From: Azoamicus sp964456515
Lineage (GTDB): Bacteria; Pseudomonadota; Gammaproteobacteria; UBA6186; Azoamicaceae
Assembly: GCA_964456515.1 (NCBI GenBank)
Contig: CAYVZP010000002.1
Coordinates: forward strand, 1-64,000
Direction: 5' to 3'
DNA length: 64,000 bases
Within the stretch, counting starts at the first letter, position 1. Each line of letters opens with the position of its first letter. Below, one piece after another: positions 25,682 through 35,373 of the stretch. The position numbers and the translations under genes are program-made. Under the pieces are notes generated by a model. That model worked only from the letters and a program-made list of their open reading frames with translations. It searched no databases and was not told the origin of the DNA.

Positions 25682-25743
25682 GTTTTTTCTTTTTATATAA
25701 AATTTATATTAATTATATAAGAAATAAAAAAAAAATTAAAGAT

Positions 25744-26748
25744 ATGAATAAAGGTTTATTAATTTTAGGACTGGAAACATCATGTGATGAAACTGCTATA
25801 AGTTTATTTAATAATACTAAAGGTATTTTATCAGAATATATTTTCACACAAAAATGTCACACACATTATGGCGGCACAATTCCAGAACTAGCGTCCAGAG
25901 ATCATTTAAAAAAAATTTTTAATATTATTTTATTTGTTTTAAAAAACATAAATATAAATATTAATACTATTAATGTAATAGCATACACAAAAGGCCCTGG
26001 ATTAAAAGGCCCGCTTTTAATTGGAGCCAGCGTTGCTAAAGCTTTAGGTTGTTTTTTAAAAATACCTGTTATTGGGGTCAATCATCTTGAAGCACACATT
26101 TTATTAAATTTTATTTATCATAAAAATATTAAATTTCCAGCACTTATAATATTAGTATCTGGAGCACATACAATTTTATTACAAATGATTAATTATGATA
26201 AATTTATATTATTTGGAGAAACGTTAGATGATGGGGTTGGTGAAGCATTTGATAAAATAGCAAGATTATTAAATTTAAATCCAGCAAATGGAGCTTCTTT
26301 AGAAAAAAAATTACCTTATAAATTTAACTACATAAATTTAAATTTATCAAAATCATTACAGAAATCAAATTGTTATGATTTTAGTTTTAGTGGTTTAAAA
26401 ACTGAAATATACAGAAAAAAAAATCATAAAACAAATATATCTAATTTATTATATAATTTTCAAAACACTATAATTGATATGATAAACTATAAATGTAAAA
26501 AAATACTACACTATTATAACATTACTAGTATTATTTTAGCTGGAGGTGTTTCCGCTAATCAATCATTAAGATTGTCATTATTAAATTTAACAGATGCTTT
26601 CAATATCATGCTTTATGTTTTACCTAACAGATATTGTACAGACAACGGATCAATGATAGCGTTTCTTGGATTTATTAAAATAAACGATGGTTTATTTGAT
26701 AAATTATTATCTATTGATGTAATATCTAATTTAAGAATAAAATCGTAA
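25744..26748 (+). CDS. tsaD: tRNA threonylcarbamoyladenosine transferase TsaD
   Basis: Makes t6A at position 37 of ANN-reading tRNAs together with TsaB, TsaC and TsaE. The 334-residue protein begins LILGLETSCDETAI, then HTHYGGTIPELASRDH (metal-binding His), KGPGLKGPLLIG, GVNHLEAHI (metal His), SGAHT, FSFSGLKT, AGGVSANQSLR and CTDNGSMIA. I chose the ATG at 25744 because the frame's earlier start at 25648 adds a hydrophobic stretch not found in the family and overlaps rpsU. Divergence from rpsU is the usual arrangement in Proteobacteria. Confidence 0.95.
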   Translation: MNKGLLILGLETSCDETAISLFNNTKGILSEYIFTQKCHTHYGGTIPELASRDHLKKIFNIILFVLKNINININTINVIAYTKGPGLKGPLLIGASVAKALGCFLKIPVIGVNHLEAHILLNFIYHKNIKFPALIILVSGAHTILLQMINYDKFILFGETLDDGVGEAFDKIARLLNLNPANGASLEKKLPYKFNYINLNLSKSLQKSNCYDFSFSGLKTEIYRKKNHKTNISNLLYNFQNTIIDMINYKCKKILHYYNITSIILAGGVSANQSLRLSLLNLTDAFNIMLYVLPNRYCTDNGSMIAFLGFIKINDGLFDKLLSIDVISNLRIKS

Positions 26749-26853
26749 TTTATATTATTAAATAGTCAATTTTTGATTTAAATTATTATCTAGATTTATT
26801 AAATTATTTTTAGTAAAATGATTAATAATTATATTTCCAGGAGATAATAAGTT

Positions 26854-27210
26854 ATGATAAATCTTTATGTTTCAGTTTTTATATTTCTTATTTTTAGCTT
26901 TATGTTTGGTTTAGTACCTATTATTTTAGGTAGTATTTTAGGTCCTAAAAACGTTAATAAAGAAAAATTAACTCCATATGAATGTGGTTTTGAACCATTT
27001 GATGATTCTAGAATGAAATTTAATATTAAATTTTATTTTGTTGGTATATTATTTATAATATTTGATTTAGAAATAGTGTTTTTGTTTCCATGGGCTGTTT
27101 GCATTGATTTAATTGGACTGTCTGGATTTTTTGCTATGGGTATATTTTTATTCATTTTAACTATAGGTTTTATTTATGAATGGAAAAAAGGAGCTTTGGA
27201 ATGGGAATAG
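26854..27210 (+). CDS. nuoA: NADH-quinone oxidoreductase subunit A
   Basis: A 118-residue membrane subunit with three predicted helices, and the loop motif TPYECGFEPFDDSRMKFNIKF (41-61), whose Cys lies near the quinone site. A strong AGGAGA ribosome-binding site (26839-26844) precedes the ATG. It opens the complete nuoA-N operon; the 105 bases upstream must hold the promoter but I see no clear sigma-70 pair. Confidence 0.96.
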   Translation: MINLYVSVFIFLIFSFMFGLVPIILGSILGPKNVNKEKLTPYECGFEPFDDSRMKFNIKFYFVGILFIIFDLEIVFLFPWAVCIDLIGLSGFFAMGIFLFILTIGFIYEWKKGALEWE

Positions 27211-27692
27211 ATGGTAAATTAAAAGCTAATGGTTTTGTAACAACAAAAATTGATTATGTTATAAACTGGGCTAGAACTGGCTCGTTATGGCCAATGACGT
27301 TTGGATTAGCATGCTGCGCTGTTGAAATGATGCAAACTGGTGCATCTAGATTTGATTTAGATCGTTTTGGCATTATTTTTAGACCAAGCCCAAGACAATC
27401 AGATCTTATGATAGTCGCAGGAACATTAACAAATAAAATGGCACCTGCATTACGAAAAGTATATGATCAAATGCCATCACCTAAATGGGTTGTTTCTATG
27501 GGATCATGCGCAAATGGTGGTGGTTATTATTATTATAGTTATTCTGTTGTCAGAGGATGTGATAGAATTGTACCTGTTGATGTTTATGTACCTGGATGCC
27601 CACCAACACCTGAAGCACTAATATATGGCATTTTAAAATTACAAGAAAAAATTAAAAGAACAAATACTCTAGCTAGAAAGATTAAGGTATAA
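27201..27692 (+). CDS. nuoB: NADH-quinone oxidoreductase subunit B
   Basis: Peripheral subunit carrying cluster N2, the last iron-sulfur centre before quinone. Ligands are the paired Cys in LACCAVEMM, the Cys in MGSCANGGG and the Cys in VPGCPPTPEAL. I use the ATG at 27201 (163 residues, MGIDGKLKANGF), not the one at 27180, since it gives the usual N-terminus and only a 10-base overlap with nuoA. Confidence 0.96.
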   Translation: MGIDGKLKANGFVTTKIDYVINWARTGSLWPMTFGLACCAVEMMQTGASRFDLDRFGIIFRPSPRQSDLMIVAGTLTNKMAPALRKVYDQMPSPKWVVSMGSCANGGGYYYYSYSVVRGCDRIVPVDVYVPGCPPTPEALIYGILKLQEKIKRTNTLARKIKV

Positions 27693-27694
27693 TC

Positions 27695-28348
27695 GTGAAA
27701 TTAAATTATATTAAAAAAATTATAGGCAACAAATTTGCTAACAACATTTCTTTCACAACACATAATGTTGATGATCTTACAATAAATGCTGATAAAAATA
27801 TTTTATTTGAATTATGTGATTTTTTAATAACTAATGATAAATTAAAATTCGCTTCATTATCAGATATTTCCGGCGTAGACTATTTAGATTATGGTAAAAA
27901 TTATTGGAAAACCATAGAATCAACAAATGACGGTTTTAGCAGGGCACATAAAAATGATTTAAACTATTCATTATATATGAAAAACAGATTTTGTGTATCA
28001 TATCATTTATTATCACATCATTTTAATTTTAGGCTTAGAATACGTGTATTCACAACTCTTAAAAACATGTGTGTTCCATCAGTTGTTGAATTATGGTCTA
28101 CAGCAAATTGGCATGAAAGAGAAATATATGATTTATTTGGTATTATTTTTTTAGGTCATCCAAATTTAATAAGAATATTAACAGATTATGGTTTTGAAGG
28201 ACATCCATTACGAAAAGATTTTCCTTTAACTGGTAAATATGAAATAAGATATGATGAAAATAAAGGCAAAATCATTCGAGAAGCTGCTTCAATTAAACGT
28301 ATTATAAATACTCCTAAAGTTATACGAAAAGATTTTCGTTATAAATAG
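27695..28348 (+). CDS. nuoC: NADH-quinone oxidoreductase subunit C
   Basis: A 217-residue peripheral-arm subunit. Signature block is ANWHEREIYDLFGIIFLGHPNLIRILTDYGFEGHPLRKDFPLTG. GTG start two bases after nuoB. It is a separate gene, not fused to nuoD as in E. coli, so the operon is of the unfused type. Confidence 0.95.
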   Translation: MKLNYIKKIIGNKFANNISFTTHNVDDLTINADKNILFELCDFLITNDKLKFASLSDISGVDYLDYGKNYWKTIESTNDGFSRAHKNDLNYSLYMKNRFCVSYHLLSHHFNFRLRIRVFTTLKNMCVPSVVELWSTANWHEREIYDLFGIIFLGHPNLIRILTDYGFEGHPLRKDFPLTGKYEIRYDENKGKIIREAASIKRIINTPKVIRKDFRYK

Positions 28349-28365
28349 TATTTAAATTAAGTAAA

Positions 28366-29616
28366 ATGAATAATATAGATAATTATAAAATTAATTTTGG
28401 TCCTCAACATCCTGCTGCGCATGGAGTTATGAGACTTGTGCTTGATTTAGATGGAGAGGTTATTAAAAAAGTTGATCCTCATGCAGGTTTATTGCATCGT
28501 AGTATAGAGAAAATTTGTGAAAATAATCTTTATACACAAAATGTTGGATACATGGATAGATTAGATTATGTTTCAATGATGTCTAATGAACATGCTTATG
28601 TTATTGCTGTAGAAAAATTATTAGGAATAACACCACCTGTTAGAGCTTTATATATTAGAACAATGTTTGATGAAATCACACGTATATTAAATCATTTATT
28701 ATGGTTAGGCGCACATGCCCTTGATGTTGGTGCCATGGCATTATTTCTTTACTGCTTTAGAGAACGTGAAGATTTAATGGATTGCTATGAAGCTGTTACA
28801 GGTGGAAGATTACATGTTGCTTATTATAGGCCAGGCGGCGTTTATCGAGATTTACCAGACACAATGCCTAAATATAAAAATAAAAATTTTAATGAAAAAC
28901 GATTAAAACTATTAAATTACAATAGAGATGGATCTTTTTTAGATTTTTTATCAGATTTTGTTGATAGATTTCCTAAAAATGTAGATGAATATGAAACATT
29001 ATTAACAGATAATAGAATTTGGAAACAAAGAACCGTTGGCATTGGAGTGGTATCACCAGACAGAGCATTAAATTTAGGTTTTTCTGGACCTATGTTAAGA
29101 GGGTCTGGCATTGAATGGGATCTTAGAAAAAAAGAACCATACGCTGTTTATAATCAAATGGATTTTAAAATTCCTGTTGGCATTAATGGTGATTGTTATG
29201 ATAGATATTTAGTTCGCGTTGCTGAAATGCGAGAATCTAATAATATTATTAAACAGTGTATAACCTGGCTAAATAACAATCCTGGACCTGTAATGATTGA
29301 AAACAGTAAAATATGTCCTCCATTAAGAATGGATATGAAAAACTCCATGGAATCATTGATTCATCATTTTAAATATTTTTCAGAAGGCTATATTGTACCT
29401 GAAGGAGAAGTTTATGCTAAAACTGAACAACCTAAAGGTGAGTTTGGTATATATATAGTATCTGATGGATCTAATAAACCATACAGAATTAAAATGCGAG
29501 CCCCAAGTTATGTTCATTTATCTGCAATAGATGAAATGTGTCGTGGACACTTGTTAGCTGATTTAGTTACTATAATTGGCACATTAGATATAGTTTTAGG
29601 AGATATGGATAGATAA
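28366..29616 (+). CDS. nuoD: NADH-quinone oxidoreductase subunit D
   Basis: The 49-kDa-type subunit that lines the quinone pocket with NuoB, 416 residues. It begins INFGPQHPAAHGVMRLVLDLDGE and contains LHRSIEKI, GYMDRLDYVSMMSNEHAY (His and Tyr of the quinone site) and the C-terminal SAIDEMCRGHLLADLVTIIGTLDIVLGDMDR. Very well conserved. Confidence 0.97.
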   Translation: MNNIDNYKINFGPQHPAAHGVMRLVLDLDGEVIKKVDPHAGLLHRSIEKICENNLYTQNVGYMDRLDYVSMMSNEHAYVIAVEKLLGITPPVRALYIRTMFDEITRILNHLLWLGAHALDVGAMALFLYCFREREDLMDCYEAVTGGRLHVAYYRPGGVYRDLPDTMPKYKNKNFNEKRLKLLNYNRDGSFLDFLSDFVDRFPKNVDEYETLLTDNRIWKQRTVGIGVVSPDRALNLGFSGPMLRGSGIEWDLRKKEPYAVYNQMDFKIPVGINGDCYDRYLVRVAEMRESNNIIKQCITWLNNNPGPVMIENSKICPPLRMDMKNSMESLIHHFKYFSEGYIVPEGEVYAKTEQPKGEFGIYIVSDGSNKPYRIKMRAPSYVHLSAIDEMCRGHLLADLVTIIGTLDIVLGDMDR

Positions 29617-29617
29617 T

Positions 29618-30112
29618 ATGTCTGATAAACTTAAAAATTTAATTTCTAAAGATACTTTAAATAAATGTGATGGTTGGATAACAAAATTTCCTACAAATAA
29701 AAAACGGTCTGCTGTTATAGAGATTCTAAAAATGGTTCAATTAGAAAATGGTGGTTATTTAACAGAAAGATTAATTTCAGCAGTCGCTAATTATTTAAAC
29801 ATTCCAGCTATATACGCGTATGAAGTAGCAACATTTTATAGTATGTTTGATTTACAGGAAGTTGGTAAATATAAAATATATTTTTGCATAAGTATATCAT
29901 GTATGTTATGTGGATCAGATGAATTAGTTAATTATATAAAAAATAAATTATCCATTAATTTTAATGAAACAACAAATGATAAAAAATTTACATTAAAAAA
30001 AGCAGAATGTTTAGCTGCATGTGGTGGCGCCCCTGTAATGCTTATAGGTGAAAAATATTATGAAAATTTAACTATTGATAAAATTAATTATATTTTAGAT
30101 GGTTTGGAGTAA
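29618..30112 (+). CDS. nuoE: NADH-quinone oxidoreductase subunit E
   Basis: A 164-residue thioredoxin-like subunit with a 2Fe-2S cluster. The four Cys ligands are in CISISCMLCGS (about 89-99) and AECLAACGGAP. It starts one base after the nuoD stop and works with NuoF at the NADH end of the complex. Confidence 0.95.
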   Translation: MSDKLKNLISKDTLNKCDGWITKFPTNKKRSAVIEILKMVQLENGGYLTERLISAVANYLNIPAIYAYEVATFYSMFDLQEVGKYKIYFCISISCMLCGSDELVNYIKNKLSINFNETTNDKKFTLKKAECLAACGGAPVMLIGEKYYENLTIDKINYILDGLE

Positions 30113-30117
30113 ATTTT

Positions 30118-31389
30118 ATGTTAATTAATCAAGTATGTTATAGAACAATTAATTTAAAAAATCCATCACATATTTCAACATATCTATCAATTGGTGGCTA
30201 TAGTTCTTTAAAACGTATTTTAAAAGACAAAACCAATCCTATTGATATAATTAATGAAATTAAATTATCTGCATTAAGAGGTAGAGGTGGTGCTGGTTTT
30301 TTAACAGGATTAAAATGGAGTTTTATACCTAAAAATCTTAAAGGTCAAAAATATATTGTATGCAATTCTGATGAAGGTGAACCTGGAACATTTAAAGATA
30401 AAGATATTATAAAATATAATCCACATCAATTAATTGAAGGAATGATTATAGCAGGATATGTTATGGGAGCTACTATAGGATACAATTATATGCGCGGAGA
30501 ATTTTATGATCAAATGCACGTAATAGAAAATGCATTAACAGAAGCATATGATGCAAATTTACTTGGAACAAACATATTAAATAGCGGTCTTGAGTTTAAT
30601 TTATATAATGTTTTAGGCGCAGGGGCATATATTTGTGGTGAAGAGACAGCATTAATGGAATCCATTGAAGGTAAAAAAGGTCAACCACGATTCAAACCAC
30701 CATTTCCTGCAAATTATGGTATTTATGGCAAACCATCTAATATAAATAATACAGAAACATACGCATCTATACCAGTCATTTTAGAAAAAGGTGGTAAATG
30801 GCATTTAGAATTAGGAAAACCAAATAACGGCGGATGTAAAATATTTAGTATATCTGGGCATGTTAAGAACCCAGGAAATTATGAAATTCCACTTGGAACA
30901 TCATTTACTAAATTATTACAATTAGCTGGTGGTATAAAAAATGGCAAATCATTAAAAGCTGTCATTCCAGGAGGATCATCATCACCAATTTTACCAGCAA
31001 GTATTATAACAAAACTTGACATGGATTATGATTCTATGAAAAACGCTGGCTCAATGCTTGGATCTGGCGCTGTTATTATTATGGATAATACAACATGCAT
31101 GGTTAAAGCTTTACATAGAATATCTTATTTTTATGCTGAAGAATCTTGTGGGCAATGCACTCCTTGTAGAGAGGGTACTAATTGGATATACAAAATTTTA
31201 GACAGAATTGTTAAAGGAAATGGTAGTATATCTGATTTAGACTTATTAGATTCCGTTGCTTCAAATATATGTGGTAGAACTATTTGCGCTCTTGGAGATG
31301 CTGCTGCCATGCCTGTTCAAAGTTTTATAAAATATTTTAGATATGAATTTGAAAATTATATAGAAAAAATAAATAATAGTAATTTGTAA
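30118..31389 (+). CDS. nuoF: NADH-quinone oxidoreductase subunit F
   Basis: A 423-residue subunit that binds NADH and FMN and holds cluster N3. Motifs: LRGRGGAGFLTGLKW (NADH/FMN loop), NSDEGEPGTFKD, GAGAYICGEETALMESIEG, and the N3 ligands ESCGQCTPCREG with a distal Cys in ICGRTICALGD. The NADH site shows that electrons enter from NADH rather than from ferredoxin. Confidence 0.97.
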   Translation: MLINQVCYRTINLKNPSHISTYLSIGGYSSLKRILKDKTNPIDIINEIKLSALRGRGGAGFLTGLKWSFIPKNLKGQKYIVCNSDEGEPGTFKDKDIIKYNPHQLIEGMIIAGYVMGATIGYNYMRGEFYDQMHVIENALTEAYDANLLGTNILNSGLEFNLYNVLGAGAYICGEETALMESIEGKKGQPRFKPPFPANYGIYGKPSNINNTETYASIPVILEKGGKWHLELGKPNNGGCKIFSISGHVKNPGNYEIPLGTSFTKLLQLAGGIKNGKSLKAVIPGGSSSPILPASIITKLDMDYDSMKNAGSMLGSGAVIIMDNTTCMVKALHRISYFYAEESCGQCTPCREGTNWIYKILDRIVKGNGSISDLDLLDSVASNICGRTICALGDAAAMPVQSFIKYFRYEFENYIEKINNSNL

Positions 31390-31406
31390 AGTTATAAGGC
31401 GTTAAA

Positions 31407-33803
31407 ATGGGTATTATTGATACTTCTGTAGCAAAAATTAATATAGATGGCATAAATTTTAGTGTAAAAAAAGGCTTGAAGGTAATAGAAGTGGCTGATG
31501 CTGTAGGTATATATATCCCACGATTTTGTTATCATAAAAAATTATCTATTGCAGCTAATTGTAGAATGTGTTTAGTTGAGATTGAAAAGGCGCCAAAATT
31601 ATTACCAGCCTGCGCCACACCTGTCATGGATGGCATGAAAATATTAACTAACACAACAAAAGTTATAAATGCGCAAAGATCTGTAATGGAATTCTTATTA
31701 ATTAATCACCCTTTAGATTGCCCTATATGTGATCAAGGCGGTGAATGTGAATTACAAGATTTAGCTATTGGATACGGATGCTCATCATCTAGATTTATTG
31801 AAAAAAAACGTGCGTTTGAAGATTATAATTTAGGATCATTAATTTCAACAGATGTCACTCGTTGCATTTTATGTAGTAGATGTGTACGATTTTGTTCAGA
31901 AATCGCTGGAGTAGAAGAACTTGGTATAATAAATCGAGGTGATAGTTCTAGAATATTTGTTTTTTTAAAAAAACATTTATCATTTGAAGTATCTGGTAAC
32001 ATTATCGATTTATGTCCAGTTGGAGCACTTACAGCAAAACCATCTAAATTTAAATATAGACCATGGGAATTAACTCAAAAACCATCTATAAGTTGTCATG
32101 ATAGTATTGGCAGTAATATATATGTTCATGTTTTTAGAGATAAAGTAATTAGAATAGTTCCTAAAAAAAATGATTCATTAAACGAATCATGGATATCTGA
32201 TAGAGATAGATTTAGTTATGAAGGGTTATATAGTGATGATAGAATTAAACATCCTATGATTAAAAAAAATGATAAATGGATTAAAATATCATGGAATGAA
32301 GCCATTGATTATACTATTTCAAAATTACTTGATATAAAAAACAAATTTGGAGCAAACAATGTTGGTTGTTTAGCGTCACCTAATTCCACATTAGAAGAAT
32401 TATATGTTTTACAAAAATTATTACGCTGTTTTGGATCTAATAACCTAGATCATAGATTTAGACAATTAGACTTTAAATTAGAAAACCAATTTCCTATTTT
32501 TCCTGGATTAGATTTAAATTTAAATGATATAGATAAAATTGATACAGTTTTTATTATCGGAAGCGATATTATTAAAGAACAGCCAATAATAGGACTAAAA
32601 TTACGTAAGATCATAAATAATGGCGGAAAAATTATTGTTTTAAATCCAATAGATTTTACATTTTCAATGCCATTAAATGAAAAAATTATAGTTAATCCAA
32701 AAGATTTTTTAGAAATATTATTATCAATTGTAAAATTATGTTCTGATCAAATCAAAAACAATTTTAATTTTAATAACATTTTTACATCTTTAAACAATTT
32801 AAACAATTTAAATAAATATAAAAAAATATCTGATCATTTAATTTCATCTAAAAACAGTTTAATTTTATTAGGATCATTTGTTGTTTCCAGCCCTGATTAT
32901 TCAAAAATAGTGTCTATTTGCACATTTTTATCTAAATTAATTAAATCTAACCTAGGTATTATTAATGATGGATGTAATTTCGCTGGAGCATGGTTAACAG
33001 GATTTATTCCACATAGATTACCTGGAGGCAAAAACATATTAAATACAAATGGATTAAATGCTTTTGATATGTTTTCAAAAAAACTTAAATCATATATTTT
33101 GTTTGGATTAGAAGTAGAGTTCGATTCCTTATATTCAAATCATATTATTAATAGTTTAATGCAAGCTGACTTCGTTTTATCCTTTACATCTTTTAAAAGT
33201 AAACAATTATTAGAGACAGCTAATATTATATTACCCATTTCTTTATCATATGAAAATTCCGGCACATTTATTAACATGTCTGGTATTTTACAAACATTTT
33301 CATCTGCAGTATCATTTGATTATAATATAAAAAACGGATGGGAAGTAATTAATTTACTTGCAAAAAAATTTAATTATTCCGGCTTTTATTATAATAATGT
33401 AGAAGATATTTTAAAAGAAATCAAAATTGAATGTGGATTCAAAAATAAGCTTAATTGGCAAATTATCACGTCAAGTAATTTTAAAAGTGAAATTGATGCT
33501 AATTTAACATTTATTCCAATAATTTCTAACTATACTAACGATTCACTGGTTAGAAGGGCTAAAGCATTACAAAAAATAGATATTAAACATAAAAATATTA
33601 TTAAAATAAATTTAACAACATATAAAAAAATGGAATTAAATAACAATTTAATTTTTTTATTATATGATAAACAAAAAATTAAATACAATGTATTTATCGA
33701 TAAAAATATGTCTAATAATTCTATTGCACTTAATAGCAATAATGTATTAGATAATAGAGCATTCTTATTTCCATATAAATCTATTAGTTTTGAAAAAGTA
33801 TAA
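31407..33803 (+). CDS. nuoG: NADH-quinone oxidoreductase subunit G
   Basis: A 798-residue iron-sulfur subunit. The N-terminal 2Fe-2S domain has CYHKKLSIAANCRMCLVEIEKAP. Then come the His-Cys cluster HPLDCPICDQGGECELQD, the two 4Fe-4S motifs beginning CILCSRCVRFCSEIAGVEELG, and a molybdopterin-oxidoreductase-like domain without cofactor function. The C-terminal third is drifted. Within that domain the extra N7 cysteines seen in E. coli are not evident. Confidence 0.95.
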   Translation: MGIIDTSVAKINIDGINFSVKKGLKVIEVADAVGIYIPRFCYHKKLSIAANCRMCLVEIEKAPKLLPACATPVMDGMKILTNTTKVINAQRSVMEFLLINHPLDCPICDQGGECELQDLAIGYGCSSSRFIEKKRAFEDYNLGSLISTDVTRCILCSRCVRFCSEIAGVEELGIINRGDSSRIFVFLKKHLSFEVSGNIIDLCPVGALTAKPSKFKYRPWELTQKPSISCHDSIGSNIYVHVFRDKVIRIVPKKNDSLNESWISDRDRFSYEGLYSDDRIKHPMIKKNDKWIKISWNEAIDYTISKLLDIKNKFGANNVGCLASPNSTLEELYVLQKLLRCFGSNNLDHRFRQLDFKLENQFPIFPGLDLNLNDIDKIDTVFIIGSDIIKEQPIIGLKLRKIINNGGKIIVLNPIDFTFSMPLNEKIIVNPKDFLEILLSIVKLCSDQIKNNFNFNNIFTSLNNLNNLNKYKKISDHLISSKNSLILLGSFVVSSPDYSKIVSICTFLSKLIKSNLGIINDGCNFAGAWLTGFIPHRLPGGKNILNTNGLNAFDMFSKKLKSYILFGLEVEFDSLYSNHIINSLMQADFVLSFTSFKSKQLLETANIILPISLSYENSGTFINMSGILQTFSSAVSFDYNIKNGWEVINLLAKKFNYSGFYYNNVEDILKEIKIECGFKNKLNWQIITSSNFKSEIDANLTFIPIISNYTNDSLVRRAKALQKIDIKHKNIIKINLTTYKKMELNNNLIFLLYDKQKIKYNVFIDKNMSNNSIALNSNNVLDNRAFLFPYKSISFEKV

Positions 33804-33812
33804 ATATTATAT

Positions 33813-33818
33813 AAGAGG
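33813..33818 (+). promoter_or_regulatory. Ribosome-binding site that fixes the nuoH start
   Basis: AAGAGG lies 10 bases before the ATG at 33829, while the earlier TTG at 33790 in the same frame sits inside nuoG and has no such site. Confidence 0.6.
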
Positions 33819-33828
33819 TGTTATTGTT

Positions 33829-34833
33829 ATGGGTTTAAATATTATAATTGGTATTATATTTACATTGATTAAAATTATATGTATTGTTGTTCCTTTAATG
33901 TTAGGTGTTGCCTATCTTACTTATATAGAAAGAAAAGTCATTGCTTTTATGCATGATAGAACTGGACCAAATAGAGTTGGTAAATATGGTCTTTTACAAC
34001 CATTTGCTGATGCAATAAAATTGTTATTCAAAGAACTGATTATTCCAGCTAAAGCTAATAAATATTTATATATGATGGCACCAATATTAGTTTTAGGACC
34101 AAGTTTAACGGCATGGGCAGTTATTCCATTTAATGAAACATTCATGATAGCTGATCTTGATATTGGATTATTATTTTTATTAGCCATGACATCATTAAGT
34201 GTTTATGGAATTATAATTGCTGGATGGGCCACTAATTCTAAATATGCATTATTAAGTGCATTACGATCTGCAGCTCAAACCATTTCATATGAAATAGCAA
34301 TGGGTTTTTGTTTTGTAGGTGTATTAATGTTATCTAAAAGTATGAATTTAAAAGACATTGTTTTAGCACAAGATGGAGGTTTGTTTAACTGGTATTGGTT
34401 ACCATTGTTTCCATTATTTATTATTTATTGGATTTCAGCTGTTGCTGAAACAAATAGAGCCCCGTTCGATGTCGTGGAAGGTGAATCAGAAATAGTTGCT
34501 GGTTTTCATGTTGAATATAGTGGAATGCGATTTGCTTTATTCTTTTTAGCTGAATACGCTAACATGATCTTAGTTTCTTTTTTATGTGTTATTATGTTTT
34601 TTGGAGGTTGGTTATCACCTATACCATCTGATATATTTGAATATATTAAATATGTACCCGCTGTTCTTTGGTTAATTTTAAAATCATGTTTTTTTATATT
34701 TAGTTTTCTATGGTTTAGAGCAACCTTTCCGCGATACAGATATGATCAAATCATGCGATTGGGATGGAAAATTTTTATACCAATAACATTGCTTTGGATA
34801 TTTGTTGTAGGAATTGTTATTAAATTTATATAA
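33829..34833 (+). CDS. nuoH: NADH-quinone oxidoreductase subunit H
   Basis: Membrane subunit next to the quinone site, 334 residues and about eight helices from the ATG at 33829. Motifs: YIERKVIAFMHDRTGPNRVGKYGLLQPFADAIKLLFKE near the N-terminus and AETNRAPFDVVEGESEIVAGFHVEYSGMRFALFFLAEY in the middle, including the acidic loop thought to couple quinone reduction to proton pumping. The earlier TTG at 33790 would overlap nuoG and is disfavoured. Confidence 0.96.
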   Translation: MGLNIIIGIIFTLIKIICIVVPLMLGVAYLTYIERKVIAFMHDRTGPNRVGKYGLLQPFADAIKLLFKELIIPAKANKYLYMMAPILVLGPSLTAWAVIPFNETFMIADLDIGLLFLLAMTSLSVYGIIIAGWATNSKYALLSALRSAAQTISYEIAMGFCFVGVLMLSKSMNLKDIVLAQDGGLFNWYWLPLFPLFIIYWISAVAETNRAPFDVVEGESEIVAGFHVEYSGMRFALFFLAEYANMILVSFLCVIMFFGGWLSPIPSDIFEYIKYVPAVLWLILKSCFFIFSFLWFRATFPRYRYDQIMRLGWKIFIPITLLWIFVVGIVIKFI

Positions 34834-34840
34834 TGTTATT

Positions 34841-34846
34841 TGGAGG
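34841..34846 (+). promoter_or_regulatory. Ribosome-binding site that fixes the nuoI TTG start
   Basis: TGGAGG ends 6 bases before the TTG at 34853. No ATG in the nuoI frame gives a normal N-terminus, so this site decides the start. Confidence 0.6.
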
Positions 34847-34852
34847 TTTTTT

Positions 34853-35344
34853 TTGTTTAGTTTTTTTAAAAGAATTTTAAAAAGTTTTTTACTCATTGAA
34901 ATATTTCAAGGATTAGCTATAACATTGAAACATTTTTTTGGAAAAAAAATTACAATTATGTATCCAGAAGAAGAAATACCAAAATCCAATAGATTCAGAG
35001 GATTACACGCGTTAATGAGATATGAAAATGGTGAGGAACGTTGCATTGGATGTAAATTATGTGAAATTGTATGTCCTGCTAAAGCTATTACTATAGAAAC
35101 ATCTGAACGTAGCGATGGGTCCAGACGTACAATTAAATATGAAATAGATTTATTTAAATGTATTTTTTGTGGTTATTGTGAAGAAGCTTGTCCTGTTGAT
35201 TCTATAGTACAAACTGAAATATATGAATATTGTTTTTACGATAGAAATAGTTGTGTAATTACTAAAGACAAATTATTAGCTATTGGCGATCAATATAAAT
35301 CAGAAATTTATAAAATGAAAAAAAATGATTCTATTTATAAATAA
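34853..35344 (+). CDS. nuoI: NADH-quinone oxidoreductase subunit I
   Basis: A ferredoxin-like subunit carrying clusters N6a and N6b: CIGCKLCEIVCPAKAI and CIFCGYCEEACPVDSI, each followed by the expected Cys-Pro. From a TTG at 34853 the protein is 163 residues, MFSFFKRIL at the start, with a good ribosome-binding site 6 bases upstream. An alternative in-frame TTG at 34814 overlaps nuoH by 20 bases and lacks such a site. Confidence 0.95.
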   Translation: MFSFFKRILKSFLLIEIFQGLAITLKHFFGKKITIMYPEEEIPKSNRFRGLHALMRYENGEERCIGCKLCEIVCPAKAITIETSERSDGSRRTIKYEIDLFKCIFCGYCEEACPVDSIVQTEIYEYCFYDRNSCVITKDKLLAIGDQYKSEIYKMKKNDSIYK

Positions 35345-35373
35345 TTATTCAAAAAATTTAAAAAGGAGATTTT

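Noticed and set aside
25648..25743. N-terminal hydrophobic extension of TsaD
   Set aside because: TsaD is cytosolic and starts at the LETSCDET region; the extension overlaps rpsU on the other strand.
34814..34852. Longer NuoI start
   Set aside because: The extra 13 residues overlap nuoH and lack a ribosome-binding site; TTG at 34853 has one and gives the usual N-terminus.
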